64,000 nt of DNA. Source: Bdellovibrionales bacterium RIFCSPHIGHO2_01_FULL_40_29 (GTDB lineage: Bacteria > Bdellovibrionota > Bdellovibrionia > Bdellovibrionales > Bdellovibrionaceae). This document shows positions 36,606-46,927 of the stretch, in pieces. Under the pieces are notes generated by a model, which was not told the DNA's origin, searched no databases, and saw only the letters and a program-made list of their open reading frames with translations. The translations under genes were made by a program, and so were the position numbers. The stretch covers positions 124,001 to 188,000 of the forward strand of contig MEPU01000008.1 of the NCBI GenBank assembly GCA_001771815.1, written 5' to 3'. Each line of letters begins with the position of its first letter. The first letter of the stretch is position 1.

Positions 36606-37265
36606 TTATTCCTCATCCGGCTCATTGTCCTTCATAGGTTCGAGCACTTCTTCTTTTTTAGAAGGGTGAAGTTTCATGTATTCTTTTACTTTTGCTGGAT
36701 CCGGAGCAATCAAGGTAAAAAGATTTTTACCTTCGGTCTTTGGCGGCGCCTCCACCAAGGCAATATCTTTAACGTAATCAATGGCCTTACGAATAACAGC
36801 AACACCGGCTTCTTGGTGTGCCATCTCTCGACCCATAAAGCGAAGATTAATTTTAACTTTGTCGCCATCCAAAATAAAGCGGCGGGCGTGTTTCATCTTG
36901 GTTTCAAAATCATGTTGATCCGTTCGCGGACGCATTTGAATTTCTTTGATTGTCACGATCACTTGATTTTTTCTGGATGCAGCGGCTTTCTTTTTCTCTT
37001 CGTATTTGTATTTGCCGTAGTCCATGATTTTACAAGTGGGCGGCTGAGCTGTCGGAGCAATCTCGATCAAATCAAGACCTTTATCTTCGGCCATGCGAAT
37101 GCCTTCAGGTACGGTCATCACTCCAACCATCGTCCCATTTTCATCAATCAGACGAATTTGTTGAGCGCGAATTTCGCGGTTGACGCGAAGTCCGTCTTTT
37201 TCTCGTTTTTTATCGCGATCGAATTTTCCTGGCGGGCGTGGTGGGCGTGGTACAATGGCGTTAAT
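36606..37265 (-). CDS. infC: Translation initiation factor IF-3, AUU start
   Basis: A 219-residue IF3. The N-terminal domain (RVNREIRAQQIRLIDENG, GVMTVPEGIRMAEDKGLDLIEI), the linker rich in lysine and the C-terminal domain (VTIKEIQMRPRTDQHDFETKMKHARRFI) are complete, with an acidic tail. The start is ATT at 37265-37263, six bases after GGAGG and overlapping the thrS stop; the first in-frame ATG would cut 45 residues of conserved N-terminus. AUU starts let IF3 limit its own translation, as established in E. coli. A proline/arginine-rich N-terminal extension (VPRPPRPPG) is unusual. Confidence 0.95.
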   Translation of the reverse strand: MNAIVPRPPRPPGKFDRDKKREKDGLRVNREIRAQQIRLIDENGTMVGVMTVPEGIRMAEDKGLDLIEIAPTAQPPTCKIMDYGKYKYEEKKKAAASRKNQVIVTIKEIQMRPRTDQHDFETKMKHARRFILDGDKVKINLRFMGREMAHQEAGVAVIRKAIDYVKDIALVEAPPKTEGKNLFTLIAPDPAKVKEYMKLHPSKKEEVLEPMKDNEPDEE

Positions 37266-39207
37266 GGCTAACCTCCGTAGTTAGTTTTCGTGTTTGAATT
37301 GTTTCTTGAATCATATGAAATGCTTTTTCCCAAGCGATATTGTTGTGAATTGTTCCATCACGCAATCGAATTGAAACAGTTTTTGCCTCGGCTTCTTTAT
37401 CACCGACAATCAACATAAATGGAACTTTTCGAAGCTGGGCTTCGCGAATTTTAAAATTAAGTTTTTCACTGCGACGATCAAACTCAACACGAATGGTCGC
37501 GTCTTTCATTTGTTTTTCCATCATTTCACAGAACTCATTCACCCGATCTGTCACATTTAAAATCATCACCTGAGTTGGCATCAGCCATGTCGGCATATTC
37601 CCGATGGTGTGTTCCAAGTAGACACTGATGAATCGCTCCAAAGATCCCAATACAGCCCGGTGAAGCATCACGGGACGATGCTCTTTATTGTCCTCGCCTG
37701 TGTATTTTAAATCGAATGCCTCAGGCAAATTAGGATCAACCTGAATAGTTCCTGTTTGCCAAGAACGCCCGATCGCATCAATGAAATGCATTTCTAATTT
37801 TGGACCATAGAATGCGCCCTCACCCGGAGAAATCGCATATTCCAAACCCATCTCGGTGATGGCCTCGGCCAAAGCCTTTTCAGCAAAATCCCAATACTCC
37901 TCGGAACCCATTCGTTTTTCAGGACGAGTTGCCAAAAATAATTTGTAATTGGGCATACCTAAAGTTTGGTAAATGGTATTGAGCAAATCAATAAACTTTG
38001 AAATTTCAGATTTCAATTGATCTAGAGTACAAAAAATATGTGCATCATCCTGACAAAAAGTTCGAACGCGCGACAAACCATGCAGTGAACCTGATTTTTC
38101 ATAGCGATGAAGTCGTCCAAAATCAGCCATTCGCAGTGGTAATTCACGGTACGAATGCTTCTCTGATCCAAACAGCAAGCAATGACTTGGGCAGTTCATG
38201 GGTTTTAATCCAAATTCACGCTCGTCTGGATTTGTAAAATACATATTTTCTTTGTAATTTCCGTAATGTCCCGAAGTTTTAAAAAGTTCAATATCAAAAA
38301 TCTGTGGTGTGATAACCTCTTGGTAATCAAATTTTTGATAAAGTTCACGAATATATTTCGTCAATTCATTGTAAATAATTGTTCCACGGCCCGTAAAAAA
38401 TGGTGATGCCGGTGCCAAATCATGAAACATAAAGAGGCCCAAATCTTTTCCCAATTTACGATGATCACGTTTTTTAGCTTCTTCAAGCTGCACAATATAG
38501 GCGTCTAATTCTTTTTTATCTTGAAAAGCTGTCGCGTAAATTCGCTGAAGCATTGGATTTTTTTCGTCACCACGCCAATAAGCACCAGCAACAGACATCA
38601 GCTTGACCGCTTTGATCTGCCCCGTACTTTGCACATGGGGACCGCGACAAAGATCAAACCAGTCCCCTTGATGATAAATACCTACAACGGTTTCACCTTT
38701 TTTGGCTAAATCTTCGATCAACTCGACCTTAAAGCGCTCATTCATTTTCTTGAAAACTTCGATCGCTTTTTCAATTGGCCAGTTTTCACGAATTAACGGA
38801 AGATCTTTTTTAACGATCTCGTCCATCTTTTTTTCAATTTTTTCAAAATGCTCTTCCGTAAAATTAAACGGAGAATCGAAATCATAAAAGAAACCATTAT
38901 CGATCACTGGACCAATCGTCACTTTGACTTCTGGCCAAATCTGCTGAACAGCTTGAGCCATCAGATGAGCCGCCGAATGCCGAATCACTTCAACAGCTTG
39001 CGGTGATTTCGTGGTGATCAGCTCTAACAGTGTTCCATCTTTTAATGGCTGACGAAAATCAATGACTTCCGCACCCCCATTTATTTTAGCACCCAAAGTA
39101 TCTTTGGCTAAACGAGGGCCTATGCTGGCTGCTACTTCAAGCGCAGTGGGTTCATGATCGAATGTGCGTACCGATTTATCCGGCAGTATTATATTTATTT
39201 GTGACAT
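37261..39207 (-). CDS. thrS: Threonyl-tRNA synthetase
   Basis: A 648-residue class II synthetase of normal length. In order: TGS domain, the second editing-type domain with HSAAHLMAQAVQQ, the catalytic core (GRGTIIYNEL, MNCPSHC with a zinc-binding cysteine, LRMADFGRLHRYE) and the anticodon-binding domain. The ATG at 39207 has no clear Shine-Dalgarno. A threonine-rich short reading frame ends 20 bp upstream, which suggests translational control by threonine supply. Its last codon and stop overlap the infC AUU start. Confidence 0.97.
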   Translation of the reverse strand: MSQINIILPDKSVRTFDHEPTALEVAASIGPRLAKDTLGAKINGGAEVIDFRQPLKDGTLLELITTKSPQAVEVIRHSAAHLMAQAVQQIWPEVKVTIGPVIDNGFFYDFDSPFNFTEEHFEKIEKKMDEIVKKDLPLIRENWPIEKAIEVFKKMNERFKVELIEDLAKKGETVVGIYHQGDWFDLCRGPHVQSTGQIKAVKLMSVAGAYWRGDEKNPMLQRIYATAFQDKKELDAYIVQLEEAKKRDHRKLGKDLGLFMFHDLAPASPFFTGRGTIIYNELTKYIRELYQKFDYQEVITPQIFDIELFKTSGHYGNYKENMYFTNPDEREFGLKPMNCPSHCLLFGSEKHSYRELPLRMADFGRLHRYEKSGSLHGLSRVRTFCQDDAHIFCTLDQLKSEISKFIDLLNTIYQTLGMPNYKLFLATRPEKRMGSEEYWDFAEKALAEAITEMGLEYAISPGEGAFYGPKLEMHFIDAIGRSWQTGTIQVDPNLPEAFDLKYTGEDNKEHRPVMLHRAVLGSLERFISVYLEHTIGNMPTWLMPTQVMILNVTDRVNEFCEMMEKQMKDATIRVEFDRRSEKLNFKIREAQLRKVPFMLIVGDKEAEAKTVSIRLRDGTIHNNIAWEKAFHMIQETIQTRKLTTEVSH

Positions 39208-39227
39208 AGTTTTTTAAAAGGTCATGT

Positions 39228-39296
39228 TTAACATGCTACGGTGGTGGTAACAGTGATTGTGGAAACGGTGTTGAACGAAAGTGTTCTTAAAGACAT
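39228..39296 (-). CDS. Putative threonine-rich leader peptide of thrS
   Basis: A 22-codon frame from ATG 39296 to TAA 39228. Seven codons are threonine: residues 5, 10, 13, 15 and 17-19, the last three being consecutive ACC. AGGA lies 2 bp before the ATG, close but usable. The stop lies in the loop of a short palindrome CATGT-TAA-ACATG and 20 bp before the thrS ATG, which itself lacks a Shine-Dalgarno. Leader peptides rich in the cognate amino acid control thr and phe operons in E. coli; here no U-run terminator follows, so translational coupling or occlusion is likelier than transcription attenuation. Codon chance cannot be excluded. Confidence 0.55.
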   Translation of the reverse strand: MSLRTLSFNTVSTITVTTTVAC

Positions 39297-39348
39297 AGTC
39301 CTAATCTACTCAAATTATTCACCAGAATCCACAAAATTGTTTTGAATT

Positions 39349-39366
39349 AAGCCTTTTTAAAGGCTT
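39349..39366 (-). promoter_or_regulatory. Hairpin A in the thrS upstream region
   Basis: AAGCCTTT-TT-AAAGGCTT, a near-perfect palindrome. Its arms share the AGCCTT/AAGGCT core with hairpin B at 39391-39413, so alternative pairings between the two are possible. Confidence 0.4.
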
Positions 39367-39390
39367 TTCTGCATTCTGCTGTATTCCACC

Positions 39391-39413
39391 AGCCTTATTT
39401 ATGCTTTAAGGCT
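39391..39413 (-). promoter_or_regulatory. Hairpin B downstream of actF
   Basis: AGCCTTA and TAAGGCT form a perfect 7 bp stem with a 9-base loop about 50 bp after the actF stop. No U tract follows. It may end the act transcript or, if read-through occurs, belong to the thrS leader. Confidence 0.4.
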
Positions 39414-39462
39414 AGGGGAATTTAATAATATACTTTAACAATAACCTCTATCCAGGACGTGC

Positions 39463-40659
39463 CTAGTAAGTCACGTGATGCTTAAGGGCTTCGTGCATGC
39501 GTGGATCTTTGATGGCGACCATGTTGTTTTTTGTGAAAAACTTGATCATACCCATTAAGAATAATCCTGCAAAACCAATAAAAATACCAATTTCCCAGAA
39601 ACTAAACTGAGGAACACCATCATAAAAGTTAGGATACACCAACCAATACAAATCCACATACTGCATCACTAAAACCAACACAGATACACCGACAAGTACG
39701 GAATCATTTCTTTTTGCAGCACGTGGCAACAAAGTTAAAAATGGAACAATAAAACGAAAAATCAAAAGTGCAAAGGAAACCGTCGTCCACCCGTTCAATG
39801 AACGCATGATATAGAACTCAGTCTCTTCAGGAATATTCGCATACCAGATTAACATAAACTGTGAAAAGGCAATGTAGGCCCAAAAAATAGTGAAGCCTTT
39901 CAAAAATTTTCCAACATCATGCTGATGCTCTTCAGTGACATAACCTTGGATCCAAGACGAATTTTTAAGCCACACGATCATGATTGCCAATACAGCCATT
40001 GTTGCCTGAATAGCTCCCGAGAAAACATAAAGCCCAAAAATAGTCGAATACCATGTCGGCAACAAGGACATCAGTAAATCAATGGAATACATCGTGAAGA
40101 AAATAGCAAAAAAAGCAATAAATCCAATCGAGTTTCGCAGATTCTTATGAGTCAATTCATGATCACCGGACTTATCTTGTTTGAGTGAATTTCCAACAAT
40201 TAGATGTCGGAACCAAAGACAACCCAAGCAGAAAATCACAAAGCGTAGAACAACAAACCATTGCGCCAGATAAAGTGTTTTTCCACCCGTTAATGCGTGC
40301 GCCTGAGCAGGATCTGCCCATGAGTAAAGGTACTTGAAACCTAAAATAAGGACAAAGCTTGCAATCAACATCGTCGGCATAAAACTCGTCATCGCTTCCG
40401 CAAAACGACGAATAGATACACTCCATCCAGCCTTCGCGGCATAGTTGAAAGCGATAAAAAACATCGCACCCACTGCCAAACAGACAAAGAAAATATACGA
40501 CGTCAAATACGACGTCCACAAACGCTCAGGATTTTTAACAAATCCTAAGACGAAGGTAATAAATCCAATAAACATAAAAGCCATGCTTGCGATCTTGAGT
40601 CGCTGCGGAGCTTCGAAGGGAGATAACTTTAATTCATGCGAGTGATTTTGTGCTGCCAT
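39463..40659 (-). CDS. actF: Alternative complex III subunit ActF (NrfD-like quinol-site membrane protein)
   Basis: A 398-residue polytopic membrane protein with about ten hydrophobic segments, matching the shorter NrfD-like subunit of alternative complex III (ActF). Segments such as WFVVLRFVIFCLGCLWFRHLI and YIAFSQFMLIWYANIPEETEFY are family-typical. It is the last gene of the act operon and helps form the membrane part that oxidises quinol. It is 8 bp from actE. Confidence 0.88.
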   Translation of the reverse strand: MAAQNHSHELKLSPFEAPQRLKIASMAFMFIGFITFVLGFVKNPERLWTSYLTSYIFFVCLAVGAMFFIAFNYAAKAGWSVSIRRFAEAMTSFMPTMLIASFVLILGFKYLYSWADPAQAHALTGGKTLYLAQWFVVLRFVIFCLGCLWFRHLIVGNSLKQDKSGDHELTHKNLRNSIGFIAFFAIFFTMYSIDLLMSLLPTWYSTIFGLYVFSGAIQATMAVLAIMIVWLKNSSWIQGYVTEEHQHDVGKFLKGFTIFWAYIAFSQFMLIWYANIPEETEFYIMRSLNGWTTVSFALLIFRFIVPFLTLLPRAAKRNDSVLVGVSVLVLVMQYVDLYWLVYPNFYDGVPQFSFWEIGIFIGFAGLFLMGMIKFFTKNNMVAIKDPRMHEALKHHVTY

Positions 40660-40667
40660 ATTTTTAC

Positions 40668-41219
40668 CTATTTCGATTCTTTTTGAAGGTGACGAATGTA
40701 GTTAACAACTTGCCAACGATACTTCTGAGGAATATGAGACGCATATGGCCCCATCACCCCTTGTCCCATTGTGATGACATGATAAATTTGGCCATCCGTC
40801 CATTGAGTCACACGATCCGATATGACCGGAGGTGGTACCAATGGCATTTTTGGCCCCATAGATAATTTGGCTCCGCCCTCCCCCTGAGCTCCGTGGCACA
40901 ACATGCAATTGGTCTGATAGAATTTCAATCCTACTTTTAAAGTCTCTTCTGAGAAATCATTGCTCAATGGATTCTTATTCTTTGCTGATGCTGCGAAATC
41001 AGCACCATATCGGTACGGCGTAAATCCAACGGGTTGAGTCCCCTCTGGTGGAACACGCATTCCCGAATGGTTAGGAGAGCTTTCATCATACTCTTGAGCC
41101 TTGATTGCGGGAGACTCCATCATATCTTGAATCACTTCAATGTTTGGTTTTGAAGAATCTTTTCCACAAGCACTCAGAAGAATCAGTGATGCTGCTAAAA
41201 CTGAAATGAATTTTGTCAT
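40668..41219 (-). CDS. actE: Alternative complex III subunit ActE, monohaem cytochrome c lipoprotein
   Basis: A 183-residue lipoprotein: signal LAASLILLSAC with lipobox cysteine at 19, then a class I cytochrome c domain with CMLCH near 108 and a methionine ligand candidate in MGPKMPLVPP or MGQGVMGPYA. RVPPEGTQPVGF is common to ActE proteins. It carries electrons from the complex toward a periplasmic acceptor. Haem attachment requires ResB/CcsA, encoded upstream. Confidence 0.9.
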   Translation of the reverse strand: MTKFISVLAASLILLSACGKDSSKPNIEVIQDMMESPAIKAQEYDESSPNHSGMRVPPEGTQPVGFTPYRYGADFAASAKNKNPLSNDFSEETLKVGLKFYQTNCMLCHGAQGEGGAKLSMGPKMPLVPPPVISDRVTQWTDGQIYHVITMGQGVMGPYASHIPQKYRWQVVNYIRHLQKESK

Positions 41220-41220
41220 A

Positions 41221-41751
41221 CTAGTACTCCGCCACTTTCTTCACTTCATTTGCACCCAAGTCTTTTAAAAGTCTTTCAACGCGGTCCTGACTGAAACCAA
41301 CGTCATTCTCAGGAATAAAGATCGCAAACTTGTGTGATGTTAAATCTTTATCTATGGTCGGCGGATCTACTTTTGGCATTTTGCAAACAACAAAAAGCGC
41401 CGCAACAGAACATAAAGCCGCAAATAAAATTGTCAGTTCAAAAATAATCGGAATAAAAGCCGGTAATGAAAAAAGTGGTTTACCACCAATATTCAAAGGC
41501 CAGTCTGATACCGACGTGTAATAAGTCAATCCTAGTCCCGCAAGCATACCCACAACACCCGCTATAAATGTAACATATGGCAAACCAGATCGTTTGATTC
41601 CGCAAGCCTCTTCCATTCCATGAACTGGATAGGGAGTGATCGCATCGAAATGAATAAATCCGGACTCACGAACTTTTCGTGCTGCCTGAAGCACTTGAGA
41701 CTCCTCAAGAAAAATACCCGCAATACCACCGAGAGATTTTTTATTTCCCAT
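41221..41751 (-). CDS. actD: Alternative complex III subunit ActD (DUF3341)
   Basis: A 176-residue protein with two membrane segments and the DUF3341 pattern: a soluble N-terminal part with GFIHFDAITPYPVHGMEEACG, hydrophobic hairpin, and a C-terminal part ending in GANEVKKVAEY. It is a structural subunit of alternative complex III. Its start overlaps the actC stop by one base. Confidence 0.9.
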   Translation of the reverse strand: MGNKKSLGGIAGIFLEESQVLQAARKVRESGFIHFDAITPYPVHGMEEACGIKRSGLPYVTFIAGVVGMLAGLGLTYYTSVSDWPLNIGGKPLFSLPAFIPIIFELTILFAALCSVAALFVVCKMPKVDPPTIDKDLTSHKFAIFIPENDVGFSQDRVERLLKDLGANEVKKVAEY

Positions 41752-43115
41752 TAGTGACCTCCCTCGTCTTTTCCAACATTCATTACAGGTTTTATTTCAG
41801 CAATTGAAATCGCTGGAAATACCCGTAGATAAAGTAGAAATATCGTAAAAAACATACCAAATGATCCCACTAAAATCGCCGTATCATACATTGACCATGC
41901 GTACTGCCCCCATGATGACGGCAAGAAATCACGATGAAGCGACGTGACCGTAATCACGAAACGCTCAAACCACATACCGATATTGACGAATATAGACACC
42001 ACAAACATCACAGGAATCGAACGGCGGAATTTTCTAAACCAGAAAATCTGCGGCGCAACCACATTACAGAAAATCATCGTCCAGTAAGACCATGCATAGG
42101 GACCAAAAGCACGGCTGACGAAAAATACGTAGCGCTCGTAATCGTTACCAGAATACCAGGCGACTAAGAACTCTGTCCCGTATGCATATCCCACCATCAA
42201 ACCGGTCATCATGATAATTTTATTCATGACTTCCATATGATCAATTGTGATGTAATCCTTAAATTTTGGAAAACCAATTCGAACCAAGCTCATTAATGTA
42301 ATAACCATTGCAAAGCCCGAGAAAATCGCGCCCGCAACGAAGTACGGTGGAAAAATCGTCGTATGCCAACCAGGTAAATTTGAAACCGCGAAGTCAAACG
42401 AGACAATCGTATGAACTGACAAAACAAGTGGTGTTGATAGACCTGCTAGAATCAAATACAACATTTCATAATGCGACCAATTTTTTGCTGTCCCTTTCCA
42501 GCCCATAGATAGAACACCATAAATTGTATAACGAATTTTATTCTTCGCACGATCTTTGAGTGTCGCTAAATCTGGAATCATTCCGATAAACCAAAATACG
42601 CTGGAAACAGTGGCGTAAGTCGAAATCGCAAAAACGTCCCACAACAATGGAGAACGGAAATTCACCCACAATGGGCCCCGTTGATTAGGATAAGGAAAAA
42701 GCCAGAAATCCAACCAAGGACGTCCGGTATGAATCAATGGAAAAATACCCGCAGTCATGACCGCAAAAACCGTCATGGCCTCTGCTGTTCGAGCCACTGA
42801 TGTTCTCCATTTTTGACGAAACAAAAAGAGAATAGCCGAGATCAATGTCCCCGCATGACCAATACCCACCCAGAAGACGAAGGTGATAATCATCGTACCC
42901 CAAGCCACTGGCGAATTAACCCCTAACAATCCCATACCTGTCGAGACGACAACAGCAATTGTTAGAATATAAAATATAAATAGTGTCTTTGCTCCAAGAA
43001 ATAAAGCCACCCATTCTTTTGAAGGAATGGTTTCAACCGGAGCACAAATATCGTCTGTGATTTCCTTTAACGTTTTATTTCCTAAAACTAAAGGAGTCCG
43101 TTTCATTTCACTCAT
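41751..43115 (-). CDS. actC: Alternative complex III subunit ActC (NrfD-like)
   Basis: A 454-residue NrfD/PsrC-type membrane protein with about ten helices. [17 protein letters not shown] with conserved histidine, [20 protein letters not shown] and [25 protein letters not shown] are highly characteristic of ActC. It carries a quinol-binding site. It overlaps actB by 4 bp and actD by 1 bp. Confidence 0.94.
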   Translation of the reverse strand: MSEMKRTPLVLGNKTLKEITDDICAPVETIPSKEWVALFLGAKTLFIFYILTIAVVVSTGMGLLGVNSPVAWGTMIITFVFWVGIGHAGTLISAILFLFRQKWRTSVARTAEAMTVFAVMTAGIFPLIHTGRPWLDFWLFPYPNQRGPLWVNFRSPLLWDVFAISTYATVSSVFWFIGMIPDLATLKDRAKNKIRYTIYGVLSMGWKGTAKNWSHYEMLYLILAGLSTPLVLSVHTIVSFDFAVSNLPGWHTTIFPPYFVAGAIFSGFAMVITLMSLVRIGFPKFKDYITIDHMEVMNKIIMMTGLMVGYAYGTEFLVAWYSGNDYERYVFFVSRAFGPYAWSYWTMIFCNVVAPQIFWFRKFRRSIPVMFVVSIFVNIGMWFERFVITVTSLHRDFLPSSWGQYAWSMYDTAILVGSFGMFFTIFLLYLRVFPAISIAEIKPVMNVGKDEGGH

Positions 43116-46100
43116 ACTTGGCTCCCTTCAACTGCAGACTGCGACTGGAATGCGTGGCCATCGGCTTTCTTCTCTGTGATTTTATCGTTGTTACGAATTT
43201 TAGACATGTAACGAACCGATGGTTTTGCATACCATTCCTCGAGCAATGCATACGAGCGCTCTTCGGCTTTGAACGCTTTAGCAACTCTTGAATTCTCATC
43301 ATTCAAATCACCAAAACTAATGGCTTCAGCAGGACAAGCTGTTTCACACGCCGTTTTGATATCGCCATCTTTTAATGGGCGATTTTCAGTTTTAGCTTTG
43401 TTTTTACCATCTTTAATTCGCTGAACACAGAATGTGCATTTTTCCATCACACCACGAGGGCGAACAGTGACTTCTGGGTTCAACGCCATATGCATTGGTT
43501 TTTCAATCAGTTTTGCATAATTGAACCAGTTGAAACGACGGACTTTGTACGGACAGTTATTCGCGCAGTACCGGGTTCCAACACAGCGGTTGTAAACCAT
43601 TTCATTTAAACCTTCGCTACTGTGAACAGTGGCCGCAACCGGACAAACTGTTTCACATGGAGCATTGTCACAATGTTGACACATGATGGGTTGAAAAACA
43701 GTTTCTGCATTCTCGACCGCACCCACATAGTACCGATCGATTCGAATCCAATTCATTTCTCGACCTTGCATCACATATTTTTTACCAACAACATGAATAT
43801 TGTTTTCAGACTGACATGCCGTCATACATGCGGAACATCCTGTGCATGAATTCAAATCTATCGCCATACCCCATTTGTGTCCGTTGTACTGGTGACCAGA
43901 CCAAATAGACCATGTGTGATGGCGTTTGATATTAGCTCCCTGAGAAGCTTGATAATCTTTATTTGTCGCCTGAACCACCAACTGGCGACCTTCCATTGAG
44001 TCATGCCCTTGAGTTGTGACCAATGTGTAACGAGCTCCAGTTTTTTTAATCTGAACTGGCAATCCGGCAAAAAGAGCTTCGGAGTTTTTATTCATTACCA
44101 AAGCAAAAGCATTCTTTCCAACACCATTACCCACTTTTCCAGCGTGAGTCCGTCCATAACCAACAGCAATAGCAACAACTTCATCATGCAAACCTGGTTG
44201 AATATGCGCTGGAACTTCTAATTTTTGAGTTCCAACTGAAACTTCAACGATATCGCCTTCTTTGAGTTTTAAGGCCTCGGCTGTTTTGATGGATACACTG
44301 GCGTAATTATCCCAAACGATTTTTGTGACAGGATCCGGAATTTCTTGCAACCAGCCATTATTGGCCAATGTGCCATCTCCAATTTGTACTTTAGAATACA
44401 AGGCCAACTCATATCCAGTTGTAGCTGTTTTTTTACGAATAGCAGACATAGCCTCTGTCTTAAAAGAACGTGCCGCAACGGATGTTGAAACATCTCCATG
44501 AACACCCTTTTGTAAAAGATCATTCCAGAAGTCTTCAAAATCCTGGCCCCGAGCTAACTTTGGAGCCATCTCTTCTTTCCAAAATGCGCGCAGATAATCA
44601 TAAAAAGTTTCATATGTTGTTAAACGCTTAGGCCCCTGATTTGCCAAATAAGCCCATGTCATCAATGACAATTGAAAAGAGCGCGTGTCGTACATGCTGC
44701 GAATTAATGGCTGATGCAAAGCATAGACGCCTTTAGAAAATTCAGAATCATTCCATGTCTCAAGAGCGTGATTATCAACAGCAACCCAATGAGCAAATGA
44801 AGCGGTCTCATCCATTTTGTCGCCAACATAAATAACCGTTTCAACATTTTTAAGAGCTTTTGCAAAACCAAAATCTGTTGCCACAGCATACAAAGGATTA
44901 CTGCGATAAATAATCAGAGTTTTTACAGACCCCTTTTGCATCTTTGCAATCAACTCAATCAATGAACCGTAGCCCGCACGGAGATTTGGATTTCCACCGG
45001 CGGCTGAAATTGTTTGACCTTCGTTGCCTAGCATTGAGTTTAAATAATTAACCGCAACTTGTAATTGCAGAGAATCTTCAGTGCGAGTTTGCAAACCACC
45101 TGCAACAACTAATGATTCACCAGCTGTTTTTAATAAATCCGAGGCTACTTTTTTAAAAGCCTCCGCTGAAATTCCAAGTTTTTCAGAAATCCCCTTGTAC
45201 GGAGCTAAGACTTCTTTTACTGATTCTGGAACAGATTTCCCCATCAGTGAAAGCTCTTGAATAAGACCCATCACAACATCTAATTGTTGTGATGGCTTAA
45301 TACGAAAACGAATATCTGCATTCGAACCCGTTAAAGAATATGTCGAATCAAACGAGTACATCCGTGACATTTTCGCAGGGTTCTTGCGACCAGCAGCAAA
45401 TTGACGAGTGAATGCAACGGGAGTGAGCCATGTCCCTAAGAAGTCCGCATCAATCGAAACAATAGTTTTGGCCTGATCAAAGCGGTATTGTGGAACAAGG
45501 GCTTCGCCATAAGATCGTTTTTGACCTTCGCTGATATCGTCTGTTGCAAGCGGTTCCCAAACAGTATGAGTGGCATTGAATGCTTTACAGAAATCAGAAA
45601 CAACAGCATTCGTTGCTGGTGAAGAAATATTTCCTGTTAAAACATGCACAGAGCCCTTTTGCAGAGCCACGACAACTTTTTTATCAAGATCTTCCCAAGA
45701 AGTCTGAACAGTTTCTTTATTTGTTTTTTTCTCGTTGAAAAGATTGCGATAAGGGTTTTTTAGTCGCTCAGGATCATAAAGACTTAAAAGCGATGCCTGA
45801 GCTCTAGAAGACACGGCACTTTTATTCAAAGGATACGAAGGATTTCCTTGAATATGAATAGGACGTCCCTCTCGAGATTTAATCAATAATCCAAAACCTT
45901 CGGTGCCATCAAAATATGTTGATGTGTACCAATTCGGAACCCCCAGAGTGACCTCTTCGGGTTGCTTTGTATAAGGAACAATTTTCTGAACAGGACGTCG
46001 AATGCAACCCGCACCCGTTGTCAGCGCAATAGAAGCTCCCATTAATTTCAAAAATTCACGACGAGCCCATTTGTCAGTCGACGAGCCATTATCGTTATCA

Positions 46101-46291
46101 AAATCACCTTCACTTGCTGATTCTTCACGAAGTGGAGAAGACATGAACTCTGTCTGTAAAGATTTTTGAAACTCTTCTGTATTATTTAAATCATCAAAAG
46201 ACCGCCAGTAGGTTCGATCTCGTTCGATGATAGGATGATTTGGATTTTTCTGTTCAGCTGTATCGTTTTGATTTTCGTTATATTTTTGCAT
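43112..46291 (-). CDS. actB: Alternative complex III subunit ActB (molybdopterin-like fused to Fe-S subunit)
   Basis: A 1059-residue periplasmic fusion. [14 protein letters not shown] near the start is typical; a twin-arginine motif [11 protein letters not shown] at 75-85 predicts Tat export with Cys96 as lipobox-like residue. The middle is a degenerate molybdopterin-oxidoreductase domain. The C-terminal part binds iron-sulphur clusters: [38 protein letters not shown] and a CTFC...CETACP pair. It passes electrons from the quinol site to ActA/ActE haems. Length is normal for ActB. Confidence 0.95.
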   Translation of the reverse strand: MQKYNENQNDTAEQKNPNHPIIERDRTYWRSFDDLNNTEEFQKSLQTEFMSSPLREESASEGDFDNDNGSSTDKWARREFLKLMGASIALTTGAGCIRRPVQKIVPYTKQPEEVTLGVPNWYTSTYFDGTEGFGLLIKSREGRPIHIQGNPSYPLNKSAVSSRAQASLLSLYDPERLKNPYRNLFNEKKTNKETVQTSWEDLDKKVVVALQKGSVHVLTGNISSPATNAVVSDFCKAFNATHTVWEPLATDDISEGQKRSYGEALVPQYRFDQAKTIVSIDADFLGTWLTPVAFTRQFAAGRKNPAKMSRMYSFDSTYSLTGSNADIRFRIKPSQQLDVVMGLIQELSLMGKSVPESVKEVLAPYKGISEKLGISAEAFKKVASDLLKTAGESLVVAGGLQTRTEDSLQLQVAVNYLNSMLGNEGQTISAAGGNPNLRAGYGSLIELIAKMQKGSVKTLIIYRSNPLYAVATDFGFAKALKNVETVIYVGDKMDETASFAHWVAVDNHALETWNDSEFSKGVYALHQPLIRSMYDTRSFQLSLMTWAYLANQGPKRLTTYETFYDYLRAFWKEEMAPKLARGQDFEDFWNDLLQKGVHGDVSTSVAARSFKTEAMSAIRKKTATTGYELALYSKVQIGDGTLANNGWLQEIPDPVTKIVWDNYASVSIKTAEALKLKEGDIVEVSVGTQKLEVPAHIQPGLHDEVVAIAVGYGRTHAGKVGNGVGKNAFALVMNKNSEALFAGLPVQIKKTGARYTLVTTQGHDSMEGRQLVVQATNKDYQASQGANIKRHHTWSIWSGHQYNGHKWGMAIDLNSCTGCSACMTACQSENNIHVVGKKYVMQGREMNWIRIDRYYVGAVENAETVFQPIMCQHCDNAPCETVCPVAATVHSSEGLNEMVYNRCVGTRYCANNCPYKVRRFNWFNYAKLIEKPMHMALNPEVTVRPRGVMEKCTFCVQRIKDGKNKAKTENRPLKDGDIKTACETACPAEAISFGDLNDENSRVAKAFKAEERSYALLEEWYAKPSVRYMSKIRNNDKITEKKADGHAFQSQSAVEGSQV

Positions 46292-46306
46292 GACAACTCT
46301 TTTTGG

Positions 46307-46843
46307 TTAGTGATGACAAGTCGTACAGTTAAGAGGCGCTTTGTTTTCTGGTTGACGATGACAGTTCACACACCATCCCATGGATAGATCCGAGAATTGG
46401 TAAACTTTCGCCATCTTTTCGATAGGTCCATGACATGTTTGACAGTTCACACCACGCGACACGTGCGCCTGATGATTAAATTGAACGTGATCTGGAAGCA
46501 TGTGAACCTTGACCCATTCAATCGGCTTATTGTCCGCATAGGCATCGCGGAGTTTCTTGATATTCTCGAGCTGAGTTCCCACCTGCTGGTGACAATTCAT
46601 ACACGTTGAAAGTGCTGGAATATTTGAATTTTTTGATCGCTCCACCTGATTGTGACAGTACTGACACTGAATCTGATGTGTTCCCACATGCAATTCATGA
46701 CTAAATGGGAGTGGTTGCTCAGGAGCATAACCGTTATTGTATCCAAAACTTTTTTGTGTGCGTTGTTCAGCATCGGGAGATTGCCATAAACAACCTGAAA
46801 GTACTAACGCAGTTAATACGATCAGCAAATTTGTAAGACGCAT
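46307..46843 (-). CDS. actA: Alternative complex III subunit ActA, pentahaem cytochrome c
   Basis: A 178-residue lipoprotein: signal LIVLTALVLSGC, then five CxxCH haem motifs (CQYCH, CMNCH, CQTCH, CVNCH, CTTCH) spread through the mature part, as in ActA. The ATG at 46843 has AAGGA at 7 bp; an ATG five codons earlier lies almost on that site. It is the first gene of the act operon, with a promoter candidate at 46928-46956. Confidence 0.95.
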   Translation of the reverse strand: MRLTNLLIVLTALVLSGCLWQSPDAEQRTQKSFGYNNGYAPEQPLPFSHELHVGTHQIQCQYCHNQVERSKNSNIPALSTCMNCHQQVGTQLENIKKLRDAYADNKPIEWVKVHMLPDHVQFNHQAHVSRGVNCQTCHGPIEKMAKVYQFSDLSMGWCVNCHRQPENKAPLNCTTCHH

Positions 46844-46927
46844 AAAAAGGTCCTTCATCGTGTTGCAATGAACATTGGTTTATTAAAAAATAACAAATAT
46901 TCAAATGGTGTTAAAAACTATCCCACA

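Noticed and set aside
36606-37130. infC starting at the first ATG (37130)
   Set aside because: This removes conserved IF3 N-terminal residues that are in frame up to an ATT with a strong ribosome site.
36429-37271. 280-codon open frame on the plus strand
   Set aside because: It runs antisense across the lipoprotein gene and infC, has phenylalanine/histidine-rich shadow composition and no domain.
39208-39462. T-box riboswitch ahead of thrS
   Set aside because: I could not find the conserved T-box AGGGUGG-type sequence or a terminator/antiterminator pair; the Thr-rich leader frame explains the region better.
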